From: Chitinophaga pinensis
Lineage (GTDB): Bacteria > Bacteroidota > Bacteroidia > M30B66
Assembly: GCA_945883545.1 (NCBI GenBank)
Contig: CAMCXT010000003.1
Span: forward strand, 1 to 64,000
Length of the DNA: 64,000 nucleotides
Direction of reading: 5' to 3'
Shown here: positions 34,356-44,700 of the stretch, one piece after another
How the letters are laid out: every line of letters begins with the position of its first letter
Position numbering within the stretch: position 1 is the stretch's first letter
Made by a program: the position numbers and the translations under genes
The notes under the pieces: model-generated
Seen by the model: the letters and a program-made list of their open reading frames with translations, nothing else
Databases searched by the model: none
What the model was told of the DNA's origin: nothing

Positions 34356-34360
34356 CAGCC

Positions 34361-35155
34361 ATGCCGCTATATTTCCACGGGAACGCACCCCTAAAGTTCC
34401 AGCACCAGTACTTAGTAACACTTAATTACATCATCCCTTACATCGAAAAACAGCAAGCTTTTCGTGAGGATATGGATGTGTTAGAGATTGGATGTGGAGA
34501 AGGTGGTGTATTGAAAGCTTTCGCAGAAAAGAATTGCCGTTGCACCGGAATGGATCTTTCTGTTTCGAAAATCGAACATGGTAAAGAGCTTTTGGCTGAA
34601 GAAATTGCGGCTGGGAAAATGGAACTCTTTTCAGCAGACATCTACGATCAGAAAACGATGGATGCATTCCGTGGAAAGTTTGATCTGATCATCCTAAAAG
34701 ACACGATCGAACACATCCCTGAACAGGAAAAAGTGATGGCTCAATTGGAGGTCTATCTTAAAAAGGGAGGTCGGTTGTTTTTTGCTTTCCCTCCATGGAG
34801 GATGCCATTTGGAGGACATCAGCAAACTGCCACAACAAAAATCGGAAAACTCCCTTGGATGCACTTACTCCCAAGGGGAATTTATCAAGCTTGGCTCAGA
34901 AAGATTGGAGAACCGGAACCAACGGTAATTTCATTAATGGAAATCTACGACACACGAATTTCTATTGATCGTTTTGAACGTATTTGCAGAAATACCGGGT
35001 ACACCATTCAAAACCGTAGGTTGTATTTAATCAACCCAATTTACCGATATAAATTTGGGAGATCTCCAAGAATCCAATTTGGCATTTTATCAGCCATTCC
35101 GTGGTTCAGAGATTTTGTAAGTACAACAGCTTATTATATTTTGAAACGCGACTAA
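34361..35155 (+). CDS. Class I SAM-dependent methyltransferase
   Basis: A 264-residue methyltransferase. Motif I is VLEIGCGEGGVLKAF (about residues 41-55), the acidic ribose-binding Asp follows in CTGMDLSV, and FDLIILKDTIEHI is motif IV with the post-motif helix. The C-terminal third (SLMEIYDTRISIDRFERICR) is the substrate domain of methyltransferases acting on small molecules or lipid-linked sugars. It is unpaired: divergent from the SPFH operon and convergent with a 55-residue gene that overlaps its stop by four bases. Substrate unknown. Confidence 0.85.
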   Translation: MPLYFHGNAPLKFQHQYLVTLNYIIPYIEKQQAFREDMDVLEIGCGEGGVLKAFAEKNCRCTGMDLSVSKIEHGKELLAEEIAAGKMELFSADIYDQKTMDAFRGKFDLIILKDTIEHIPEQEKVMAQLEVYLKKGGRLFFAFPPWRMPFGGHQQTATTKIGKLPWMHLLPRGIYQAWLRKIGEPEPTVISLMEIYDTRISIDRFERICRNTGYTIQNRRLYLINPIYRYKFGRSPRIQFGILSAIPWFRDFVSTTAYYILKRD

Positions 35156-35319
35156 CGCGACAGATAACGGATTAGCATTACTACAACAGCAAAGAGAAAC
35201 ATAAAAATACTGATGCGGTTCATTCCATTCATGAATCGAACGCTAGAATTTCGCTTGTTCTGATCTGCACGAAAAAGAGTTCGTACATCCATGTAATAAA
35301 GAAGCTTTTTGAAAATCAT
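35152..35319 (-). CDS. Short single-helix membrane protein (DUF6728-like)
   Basis: A 55-residue gene on the minus strand starting MIFKKLLYYMDV, then a polar stretch and RFMNGMNRISIFMFLFAVVV, a single membrane helix, ending RYLSR. The pattern of Asn/Arg-rich linker, (M/H)(N/H)GxNRISIxMFLFxxVxM and a basic end is that of short conserved Bacteroidetes proteins that I associate with DUF6728. It overlaps the convergent methyltransferase stop by four bases and lies 60 bases downstream of the large kinase gene, so it may be cotranscribed with it. Short genes such as this are often missed by gene callers. Confidence 0.7.
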   Translation of the reverse strand: MIFKKLLYYMDVRTLFRADQNKRNSSVRFMNGMNRISIFMFLFAVVVMLIRYLSR

Positions 35320-35379
35320 CGGAAGGCTATTTGAACAAATGTAACAAGGAAAACATCATTTGGTTCTTGTCGCAACATT

Positions 35380-38300
35380 TCAATCTTCAATCAGCATGGG
35401 CAACTCTACAAAAAAGGTGGTGCCTTCTCCTAGGCTGGTTTCGAACCAAATTTTACCCTCTGAACTCTCTACAATGTTTTTTACTAGGGCCAAACCTAGA
35501 CCCATTCCACCATTTTTCGTCGTGAAATTAGGATTGAAAATCTTGTCTTTCAATTCTTCAGAAATCCCTGTTCCGTTGTCGGTAATGAGGACTATATATT
35601 TACTGTCTCGCTTATCCAATGTAAGCTCGATTCGCTTTAGTTCTTGATCGTTCATAGCCTGAACAGCATTTCTTATCAGGTTATTGAAAACACGAATCAT
35701 TTGTTCTTTGTCGGTTAACACAAAACACGGATCGCTTAAGCTTGATTGAAAACTAATTTCGACACCCTCTTCGCCTTGGTGAAAATCTTTTGCATTATGA
35801 ATCAAATCGGTTAAATCGACTTTTTCTTTCACCATTTTGGGCATTTTCGCAAAATTCCCAAACTCAGTTGCAATGTGACTTAATGTGTCGATTTGTTCGA
35901 TTAAGTTTTTCGTGAACCTATCAATTCGTTGATCAAATCCCGGCGCTTGATCGTCCCAAGCACGCTTCAACATCTGAGTTCCCAATTTCATCGGAGTGAG
36001 TGGATTCTTGATCTCGTGTGCGACTTGTTTTGCCATTTCACGCCAAGCACTTTCTCGCTCCGATCTTGCTAGTTTATCCGCACTCTCAGCCAATTCTCCC
36101 AACATTCGATTGTACTCTCCAATCAGCTCTCCAATTTCATCTTTTCCCTTCCATTCTATCGCCTCGTTTTTACTACCCAAACGAAGATTCCCCAAACGTT
36201 CTTGAATGATTCGAAGTGGTTCAGTAACTGAATTAGAAAGGAAAATTGCTGCAATTACCACCAACACAATTAACAATACATAAATATTGATAATGGCAAC
36301 AACGAAGGTTGCAATCTCACGTCGAAGCTCGCTTTGCCTTGCAAAATATGGGAGATTCAAATATCCTATTACCCGATTTTCGGAATTTCTTAATGGAACA
36401 TAAGCTGATAAATAATCCAATTTCCCAATGCGCTCTTGGTGCACAAACTCGGTTGATTTTTCGACCAATAAATGGTGAAATGCATCTGAATTCATTTTAC
36501 GAGAAACAAGCCCTTCATCAAAAACCTTGGTTCTTGAGGATGCAAATAAAATTCCCGAAGGTGTGAAAATATTAATATCGGCAAAAAAGACATTTGATTG
36601 GCGCGTTAGCGCATATGCAATATCCTCAGCTTTGGAAGGATCTAGATAGGAATCCTTATTTAATAAATAATCGGTTTCAACCAATATAGAATGAATTTTC
36701 TCGCTAATTGATCTATAATTCTTTTGATTGTTGTTTGAAATAATATAGAGAATTGTCCCTCCACCAATAAGGAAGAGCGACAAAAATAAAATCAATATAA
36801 TCGATAATTGAATCCTTCTTTTAAAACTAAATTTTACATTTTTTCTAGAGAGCCAAAATTCCCGAATTAAAAAAGGAATTAAAACCATCAATCCAAAAAA
36901 CAACATTAAATATGAAAACGGAGTAAGAACTTGCAGCACTCCGGCGGAAGGAAGGCTCAATACCACAAGTGTTTGTGCACCTGACCTGGAGGCTAAATGA
37001 CTAAATCCTCCGAATTCCAATTGAATCGGTTTATCCAATCCTGCATTCTTAAATAGTGTATCACTTAAACTATATGGAAATTGCCCAAAATGTGACACCA
37101 ATTTACCTGAATTGTAGCGAGCATAGCTGTACTTACTCATATCGGTTTTGGTGCTCACCATTTTATCGAGCAGCAATTCAGGATATCCGATTTCTTCGGG
37201 TGTATATCGAGAATTAAATTCGATATATAAATTACCAAGTGGAATTGAATCTCTAGGCGAATCGTAAACTGCCAATCGTGCTAAATAGCTTATTCTTCCT
37301 GAGTTATTATCTAAGAAAAAGAAATTCTCACTTAAGGTTGGTATTCCTATAGAATCGATTAAATGATCAAAAACCAAAGGATCATGACCCGAATTTGTAT
37401 ATAATGTTGTTAAGGGGCATTCGTCGGCCCCAAAAACTTCAACATTGATTTTATATTTTTCCCAATATCCATTAAAAAACAATTGAGCTAAATCGCGAAC
37501 CTGACCGGTTATTGTTGTTCCCGGACGGAGATAGCTCTTTAAAAGAGTATCTGATAGAATTCTCTTTTCAGTTTCAAGAAATAAACTCTCAGCAATTGGA
37601 TCACGCTCTGCTGCAATTTTTCCTGCCAGCAATTGGCGTTTTTCCATTTCTCGTGAATTGGTATATCTTAAAATAAAAGATGTTCCTATCAATGAGAAAA
37701 GGGCAATCAAGCCAATTATAGAACCGTAACGATAAGGCTTTGAACCATATGCTGAAAGCCAAATTCCACACAACAATATACCTACAGATGGCAACAATGT
37801 AAAATCTAAACCACCCGAAAAGACATCCAAAATGGTTAGTGCAAAAACCAACAATCCAAGAATCGTAAAAAATGATTTATGTCGAATTTCTAAATGCCTA
37901 ACTATACTAAGCCCTTTGTCGGCGAGCAGAAAAAATGAAGCAAATAGTATTCCGGTGATTAAGTAGGAAATATAACTGCTAAGTGTTAAAGACAGAAAAT
38001 CGTTAATGTCTAAAGAAATGCTGGAATTAATAATTAATCCTCTCAGCAAATCAAAGCAAAACCAGCCAAAAACTAATAAGACAAATACAATTGAAATAGA
38101 GAAAAGTACTTTTCTCTTTAAATGAATAAGAAAATCGGCTTGGCAAATCAGTAAAACTGTATAAAAAAGAAATATGCTATTTAAAAATAAATCGCCTAAA
38201 CTCGGCAACCAATTAGATGCTCCATATTCGCTCGGATTAAACAAATCGGAGGCATAGAGAATATCAGGTATTTTAAAATAAAATGAAATTCCTCTAATTA

Positions 38301-39042
38301 ACAGTAAACTAAACCACCAAAGGAAAATCAATTTCCTTCTGTGTTTTTTCTTAAAGCCAAATACAGTGAAATGTCCTGAAACAAGGAACATTGCCAAACC
38401 TAAATAAATAAGCCAATTTAAGCTGCTATTTCGGTGATTTTCACCCAACGGATCATCAAATGCTTTAAACCAAACCGCAATTTTTCCACGTTGATCCAGT
38501 ACAGGCTGACTTCCAATTACAGGATCATTGTACAATTCAGCCTCGCCAGAAATGGTTTCATTGCCAGGAAAATAATCATGCAAATAATCGTTCTGATAGG
38601 AATATTCGCGCTTGATTAATGCCATGGCTGTAACGCCGCACTTGCCCGTTTTTATTCTACGCACGAGATACCAACCGTTCTTCAGTTTCCAAAGTTGCTT
38701 GTCGGGGTATTCTCTGATGACATCTAAACCTATCGGAACGGTATTGTCGCTCCAAAAAAGTAAATTTTCATCGTCGTATCGGAACAATGCGATTTGCTGT
38801 TCATTTGATGCTTTCTTCCATTTTTCAGGATAATTGCGATAGTCTCCAAAGTTCAGGCATGAATCGGCCGAAAATGCTTCAGCAACTTTTAACAATTGCG
38901 TTTCTCTCTCTAAAAGATAATTCCTGAATTCAATTAACTGCTGCGATGAATCTTCTTTTTTATGCAATACATCATGCCAAAAATATGTCGCTCCCAAGGT
39001 GAGCAACGACAAAATCAAAAGCAGGATAGGCAGTTTTTTCAC
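35380..39042 (-). CDS. Large polytopic NtrY-like sensor histidine kinase
   Basis: A kinase of about 1220 residues, unusually large. Order: N-terminal membrane helix; external domain to about residue 205; eight or so membrane helices (about residues 210-460, for example IYLGLAMFLVSGHFTVFGF and IIGLIALFSLIGTSFIL); a second external domain; two more helices; a Cache-like external domain; a helix with HAMP; HisKA with the phospho-acceptor His near residue 1009 in QVAHEIKNPLTPMKLG; HATPase with NNLIRNAVQAM, DNGTGIS and GGMGLGLALV. The HEIKNPLTP box is typical of NtrY kinases. I choose the GTG at 39042 (VKKLPILLLIL); a TTG at 39081 is also open. No response regulator is adjacent. Confidence 0.88.
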   Translation of the reverse strand: MKKLPILLLILSLLTLGATYFWHDVLHKKEDSSQQLIEFRNYLLERETQLLKVAEAFSADSCLNFGDYRNYPEKWKKASNEQQIALFRYDDENLLFWSDNTVPIGLDVIREYPDKQLWKLKNGWYLVRRIKTGKCGVTAMALIKREYSYQNDYLHDYFPGNETISGEAELYNDPVIGSQPVLDQRGKIAVWFKAFDDPLGENHRNSSLNWLIYLGLAMFLVSGHFTVFGFKKKHRRKLIFLWWFSLLLIRGISFYFKIPDILYASDLFNPSEYGASNWLPSLGDLFLNSIFLFYTVLLICQADFLIHLKRKVLFSISIVFVLLVFGWFCFDLLRGLIINSSISLDINDFLSLTLSSYISYLITGILFASFFLLADKGLSIVRHLEIRHKSFFTILGLLVFALTILDVFSGGLDFTLLPSVGILLCGIWLSAYGSKPYRYGSIIGLIALFSLIGTSFILRYTNSREMEKRQLLAGKIAAERDPIAESLFLETEKRILSDTLLKSYLRPGTTITGQVRDLAQLFFNGYWEKYKINVEVFGADECPLTTLYTNSGHDPLVFDHLIDSIGIPTLSENFFFLDNNSGRISYLARLAVYDSPRDSIPLGNLYIEFNSRYTPEEIGYPELLLDKMVSTKTDMSKYSYARYNSGKLVSHFGQFPYSLSDTLFKNAGLDKPIQLEFGGFSHLASRSGAQTLVVLSLPSAGVLQVLTPFSYLMLFFGLMVLIPFLIREFWLSRKNVKFSFKRRIQLSIILILFLSLFLIGGGTILYIISNNNQKNYRSISEKIHSILVETDYLLNKDSYLDPSKAEDIAYALTRQSNVFFADINIFTPSGILFASSRTKVFDEGLVSRKMNSDAFHHLLVEKSTEFVHQERIGKLDYLSAYVPLRNSENRVIGYLNLPYFARQSELRREIATFVVAIINIYVLLIVLVVIAAIFLSNSVTEPLRIIQERLGNLRLGSKNEAIEWKGKDEIGELIGEYNRMLGELAESADKLARSERESAWREMAKQVAHEIKNPLTPMKLGTQMLKRAWDDQAPGFDQRIDRFTKNLIEQIDTLSHIATEFGNFAKMPKMVKEKVDLTDLIHNAKDFHQGEEGVEISFQSSLSDPCFVLTDKEQMIRVFNNLIRNAVQAMNDQELKRIELTLDKRDSKYIVLITDNGTGISEELKDKIFNPNFTTKNGGMGLGLALVKNIVESSEGKIWFETSLGEGTTFFVELPMLIED

Positions 39043-39236
39043 AAAGACGGTTGATGCACAAATTAACAACAATAAGCACAATACTCAAATATCGAAAGGT
39101 TGAGTTGGATAGCGCTAAACAGTACAATATTTTATCTCCAAACTACAGAATATCCTTAAATTTGCTGCGTTGAAAACCAATGTATGAAATGAAAGGGATT
39201 CAATTTCCAGATTGGGCTAATTAAATAAAAATTGCG

Positions 39237-40577
39237 TTGAACATATTTTCAAACTTCAGCTTTAAGTTGTTCCTGGTTTTCTTTGTTTACTGCGGGAATC
39301 TCCAAGGACAAGCATTGAGCATCGAGCCTAAAAAGCTGGATTTTGGAACTACCGAAAAGGCTGGCTCCTTAAAAACAAGAGTTATTGTGAAGAATAACAG
39401 TGCAAAGACCCTTGTTTTATTGAAAGCCGATGCACCCAAGAATTTCATTGTAAAAGCAGGTCGAAAAATCATTCCAGCAAACGATACCACGCAATTAATT
39501 GTTGAATACCATCCGTTGGAAGCAGGGAAATTTACCGGCGAAATTCAGTTGTTTCATAACCAAGGTAACAATGCACAAACTTTGAAGGTTTCCGGTGAAG
39601 TGAAGCAACTTCTCGCCGACCAACTGAGCAATTGCGTCGATTTTTCACCTAAAATGAACGCAGGAAATCCTTCTGCCATTCCAACTTTCACCAACCACAT
39701 TGCCTATTTCAAAGATTCGAAGACTGGAAATCCAATCAACGAAGCTTCCATATTGTATGTATCGCAAAGTGGAAGAGACAAAATGGAAAGGACCACTACC
39801 ACGGGCACATTGAAAACCCAAATCCCCGTTGGGCCTTATGCTTTGGTGGTTTCTGCGCCTGGTTTCGAGTCGCTGATGACCGAACAATACATCAAGTTCA
39901 ACGCAGGCTCTCAAAGTTTTGTGCTTTCGCCATCGAAAGACAAACCGAAGGAAGTAAAGCCAGAACTTCAACCAATAACTTCCACGCCTGCGCCCGACAA
40001 ATCTGATCTTTTCGACAATTCTTTCAAACCCAACAACATTGTTTTCTTGATCGATATTTCGGGATCAATGAAGGAGCCCAACAAACTTCCACTGTTAAAA
40101 AAATCAATTGCCGCCCTGCTGAAGCCAGTTCGTGAAACCGATAAAATTACCATTATCACCTATGCGGAGGAAGTGAAAACCATCGTTCCGACAAGCAATG
40201 GAGACCAAAAGTCAAAAATCCTGCAACAATTGGATTCGCTAAAAGCGGGTGGCGTTACTGCTGGAAGTGCAGGTGTAAAAAAGGCTTATGAGTTGGCTGA
40301 AAACGCCTTTTTGGTGGATGGAAACAACCAAGTAATTCTAGCTACCGACGGCGTTTTCAGAGTGTCGGCGAAAGACAAGAAGATGATCGAAAAATTCGCA
40401 ACAACACCCGAAAAGAAAATCATCCTTTCTGTTACTGGTTTTGGAGATCAAGACGACGCTCTCAATATGTTGAAAGGCCTAAGTGAGCTCGGGAAAGGCA
40501 GTTTCATTCACATCCAAAATGAAAAGGAATCCTTAAATGCCTTGCTGGAGGAAATCAAAAATAGATCGAAACGATAA
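39237..40577 (+). CDS. Exported VWA-domain protein
   Basis: A 446-residue protein. After a signal peptide (LFLVFFVYCGNLQGQ) comes a DUF1573/immunoglobulin-like domain (EPKKLDFGTTEKAG, IVEYHPLEAGKFTGEIQLF), a carboxypeptidase-type regulatory domain (about residues 155-220), a Pro/Lys linker and a von Willebrand factor A domain with an intact metal site: Asp273-x-Ser-x-Ser in DISGSM, Thr in GGVTAGSA and Asp in LATDGVF. VWA domains bind protein partners through a divalent cation. The start is a TTG at 39237; no ATG lies before the signal peptide. It converges with pcrB, with two bases between the stops. Confidence 0.85.
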   Translation: MNIFSNFSFKLFLVFFVYCGNLQGQALSIEPKKLDFGTTEKAGSLKTRVIVKNNSAKTLVLLKADAPKNFIVKAGRKIIPANDTTQLIVEYHPLEAGKFTGEIQLFHNQGNNAQTLKVSGEVKQLLADQLSNCVDFSPKMNAGNPSAIPTFTNHIAYFKDSKTGNPINEASILYVSQSGRDKMERTTTTGTLKTQIPVGPYALVVSAPGFESLMTEQYIKFNAGSQSFVLSPSKDKPKEVKPELQPITSTPAPDKSDLFDNSFKPNNIVFLIDISGSMKEPNKLPLLKKSIAALLKPVRETDKITIITYAEEVKTIVPTSNGDQKSKILQQLDSLKAGGVTAGSAGVKKAYELAENAFLVDGNNQVILATDGVFRVSAKDKKMIEKFATTPEKKIILSVTGFGDQDDALNMLKGLSELGKGSFIHIQNEKESLNALLEEIKNRSKR

Positions 40578-40579
40578 AA

Positions 40580-41344
40580 TTAGTTCTGCTGAAATCTGCT
40601 CGAACGTGTCGTAAGATGCGCATGAAAACGGTGCAGCAATTCGGGATCCTTTTCTAAGGCATTTCCCACAACCACCAAATTGGCTCCTGCATCCAAGGCA
40701 AGCGATAGCTTTTCGAGGCTGTCGATTCCACCACCAACAATCAATGGAATGCCTAATTCAAGTTTCACTGCGTGGATCATTTCTGGCGGAACAGGCCATT
40801 TGGCACCGCTTCCAGCTTCGAGGTAAACCAATTTCATTCCGAGTAACTCGGCCGACAAGGCTGTTTTGGCTGCGATATCGGATTTGTCGCGCGGAATAGG
40901 TTGCGTTTGACTCATGTAAGCCACCGATGTTACCTTTCCACTCTCTATTAATATGTAGCCAGTTGGAATGATTTCCAAACCGCTCCGCTTGAGTTTCCGA
41001 GCAGCTTCCACATGCTTGCCGATAAGCAGATCGGGGTTTCTACCAGAGATCAAACTCAACAGCAACAAGGCATCTGCTTGCTCATCAACTTGCGTCTCAT
41101 TTCCAGGGAAAATAACCACTGGAATTCCCGGTCGCATACTACGGATTTCAGCCACACAAGCTTTTACATCAATTGCATCAGAAGTTGAACCTCCTACCAG
41201 AAAAAGGTCAGGCGGAGACGATTCTGCCACAGTGAGCAGATGCCTCAATTTGTTCAAACTTAACTTTCCGGGATCAACCAAAACGGCAAGCAGGACGCGG
41301 CCTTGGCGTGATGCATCCTCAATAAATGTGAGCACATTCAACAT
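40580..41344 (-). CDS. pcrB: Geranylgeranylglyceryl/heptaprenylglyceryl phosphate synthase family protein
   Basis: A 254-residue TIM-barrel prenyltransferase of the PcrB/GGGPS family. It joins a polyprenyl diphosphate to glycerol 1-phosphate. Family signatures are AVLVDPGK near the N-terminus, VGGSTSDAIDV, YLEAGSGAKWPV and LIVGGGIDSLEKLS. Members are known in several Bacteroidetes; the archaeal-type lipid made there is not clear to me. The start has a TACTTTTG box 4 nt upstream. It is divergent from the first giant surface protein gene. Confidence 0.92.
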   Translation of the reverse strand: MLNVLTFIEDASRQGRVLLAVLVDPGKLSLNKLRHLLTVAESSPPDLFLVGGSTSDAIDVKACVAEIRSMRPGIPVVIFPGNETQVDEQADALLLLSLISGRNPDLLIGKHVEAARKLKRSGLEIIPTGYILIESGKVTSVAYMSQTQPIPRDKSDIAAKTALSAELLGMKLVYLEAGSGAKWPVPPEMIHAVKLELGIPLIVGGGIDSLEKLSLALDAGANLVVVGNALEKDPELLHRFHAHLTTRSSRFQQN

Positions 41345-41348
41345 TTCG

Positions 41349-41356
41349 CAAAAGTA
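41349..41356 (-). promoter_or_regulatory. -7 box of pcrB, leaderless layout
   Basis: TACTTTTG on the minus strand, perfect TAnnTTTG, separated by CGAA from the ATG at 41344. Confidence 0.5.
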
Positions 41357-41723
41357 AACTTTTGAACCACCGAAACAAGGATTTCAGATCAGCATGAAAT
41401 TTCTGCTAGATGCAAAAAACTCGGCAATCGAATACTCTGTATGATGATGCTGAATAGTTTGAAATGAGAGGCTCTTCAAAATTTCTTACATCCTATTGAC
41501 TCTTCATTAAAATTCCTGCACAAGAAAATTTCTACAGTAAAATCAAGCATTTCCAAAGAATTGCCGATTTGAATTCCTGCATCAAGTGCTTTGAACTTAC
41601 ACCTGTCAGTTCGGCTGTAAAGCCTGAAAAATCAAGCCATTGCGCCAAGGTAGCTTTGTATCGGGTCAAAGTGCGCCCACACGACAACATGAAACAGAAC
41701 TACATCAAAAATACCAAAAGCAT
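41357..41723. other. Divergent promoter region between pcrB and a giant surface protein gene
   Basis: About 370 bases without a gene. A TAGCTTTG box at 41651-41658 is a candidate promoter for the plus-strand gene, leaving a leader of about 60 bases. Nothing else stands out. Confidence 0.5.
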
Positions 41724-44700
41724 ATGAGCCGCATTGGGAAATGGTTATGTACGGTCGCTCTAATATTATTAGGAACGCATGCAACATGGGCGCAGCTTAC
41801 AACGAATGGAAACACTACAGTTTCAGCAAATGCCCTGGTAAATAATATCATCGGAACTGGAGTTACGTTTTCAAATGCAACCTACACTGGTCGTGCAGTG
41901 GCTGTTGGTACGTTCAACGGAGTATCCTCTAACATCGGGCTTCCATCGGGGGTTATCATTACTTCAGGGCATATCAATGTAGCGCCAGGTCCAAATAGCA
42001 ACGGAGGTGCAACTTTCTCCAACAATGGCCCCAATATTCCAGAACTCGAAACGCTTGCCCAATCCACAACTTTTGATGGAGCTATCCTAGAATTCGACTT
42101 CATCCCACAAAGCAACTTTGTAAGTTTTAGATATGTGTTCGCATCCGAAGAATACAACGAATATGTGTGTTCAGAATTTAACGATGCTTTTGCCTTTTTT
42201 ATAAATGGTCCGGGAATAACTGGAACAGAAAATCTGGCCGTAGTGCCATCAACCACAACACCTGTAACCATCAATACGATTAACAATGGCTCTGTTGGTT
42301 CTTTAGGATCCATTACCAATTCACCCTGCGTTCTCACGAATTCGGGGTATTTTGTTGGAAACGCTTCCAATACTGTTCAATACGACGGCTTCACAACTGT
42401 CCTCACAGCACAAAGAACAGTGGTTCCATGTCAGACATATCATATTAGAATGATGATTGCAGATGGTGCAGATGACATCTTCGACTCTGCAGTATTCTTG
42501 GAAGAAAACTCATTTTCGTCGGATGTATTCGCAGTGGATGTAAGTACATTCTTCAACGATTCAACTATCTATGAAGGATGTACATCTGCCGACATCACTT
42601 TTAGTCGTCCTGATCCAGATCCAAATCCGCTAACCATTACCTATTCAGTATCTGGAAGCGCAACAATGGGAACTGACTATACGCCACTTTCAGGATCGGC
42701 TACTATTCCCGCAGGACAAACCTCAACAACAGTTACTGTTAACGGTTTTGCTGATGGTGTGAATGAAGGAACCGAAACGATTATATTGAATGCCAATACG
42801 CCTTGTGGAACGATTCCCCAAATCATCTTCTTGCGTGAAAAACCTCCACTCACAGTAATTGCACCCAACAATGCGATTTGCTCAGGTCAAGGTCCAGTAA
42901 CTTTAACAGCAACTCCTCAAGGAGGGATTCCACCATACACTTATGCTTGGGACAATGGATCAACCAGCAATACAATTAGTGTTAATCCATCAAGCACAAC
43001 AGCTTATACGGTTATCGTAACTGATTTTTGTGGAAGCACATCGATGGGGCAGCCAATTGTGAACATTGGCGATATTCCAACAGCTTCTATTTCAGCTCCA
43101 CCATTTGTATGTAGTGGTGTGCAAGTCCCTGTGACTTACACGGGTACTGCTTCTCCGTCAGCAACTTACAATTGGGATTTCGACAATCCTTCTAGCGTTT
43201 CCAGTGGGTCCGACCAAGGCCCATACCAAGTGAGTTGGGATTCGGCAGGTGTAAAAACCATCTCGTTGCAAGTCATTGAGAATGGCTGTGCATCCAATAC
43301 CGTTACCACACAAGTTTTAGTAAATCCAACACCTACAGCCGATTTTGTAATTGATCCGATTGCCTGCGCAGGACAAAGCACAACGATAACCTATACAGGA
43401 ACAGGAACCGATGCAGGTGGGTATGGCTGGGGCTTCCCTGGCGGAGTGATTATCACTGGAGGTCGCCGTGGTCCTTTTGAAATTCGATGGGATTCGGTTG
43501 GTGTTTATGGAGTTACCCTTACGGTTACTGAAAATGGTTGTACTTCACCGGGCAATGAAGTTTTCGTGAATGTTCAACCAACACCAACATCGGATTTTTC
43601 AGTCGAAACACCAGTTTGTGTCGGTGAAGCATCTACAATCAGTTACGATGGAACAGCTTCATCAACAGCAACCTACAATTGGAACTTCGCAGGCGGAACC
43701 ATCCAAAGTGGAAGTGGCGCAGGCCCTTATGAAATCGTTTGGAATACCTCTGGAACAAAAACCGTTTTCTTATCTGTAACCGAAGCGGGATGTACCAGCA
43801 ATATCACTTCACATCAGGTGCAAGTCAACAGTATTCCACAAGCAAACTTTAATGTGGCATCGCCTGTTTGTGCTGGACAACCAACAACAGCAACCTATTT
43901 AGGAAGCGCCAACAGCAACGCGACTTACAATTGGAACTTCGATTCTGCCACTGTTCAAGCAGGATCTGGCCAAGGGCCGTTTACTTTGCAATGGGACAAT
44001 CCAGGAAACTACAACGTAACACTCACGGTATCGAGAAATGGCTGTACATCTTTGCCATTTAGCGCACCTGTAACTGTTTACGCAATTCCTACGGCTCCAT
44101 TCACTGTTGAATCGCCAGTTTGTGTTGGAGAAGGATCAACCATCGGATATACCGGAACTTTAGGAAGTGGTAGCACTTTTACATGGGATTTCAGTGGAGG
44201 ATTGCTTCTTTCAGGCAATGGTTCAGGACCGTATGAAGTTTATTGGACATCGCCAGGTACCAAGCAGATCACTTTCAGTTTAACATCGCCGGAAGGCTGC
44301 CCATCGCCACCGAACACCATTCCAGTGATCGTAAATCCAACGCCAAGTTCAACCTTTACGGCCGAAACGCCTATCTGTCTCAACGAAACGTCGACAATCA
44401 ATTACACAGGCAGCGGAAACCCAGGCGCCCAATATTCTTGGAGCTTCAACGGTGGAATCGTTATGAGTGGCGGAGGACAAGGACCATACGAAATTCAATG
44501 GCAAACTCCGGGCATCAAAACCATCATCGTTCAGGTAGAAGAAAATGGTTGCGTTTCGCCTCCAACCCAACAACAAGTTAACGTAAAACCTTTACCAACA
44601 GGATATTTCACAGCTGTGACGCCTGTTTGTGCATTCAATACAACCACCATCGTATATTCCGGAAACGCGCAAGCAAATGCGTTCTTCACGTGGGATTTTG

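Noticed and set aside
41882..42370. Minus-strand frame of 162 codons
   Set aside because: It is antisense to the choice-of-anchor-L domain and reflects codon bias there.
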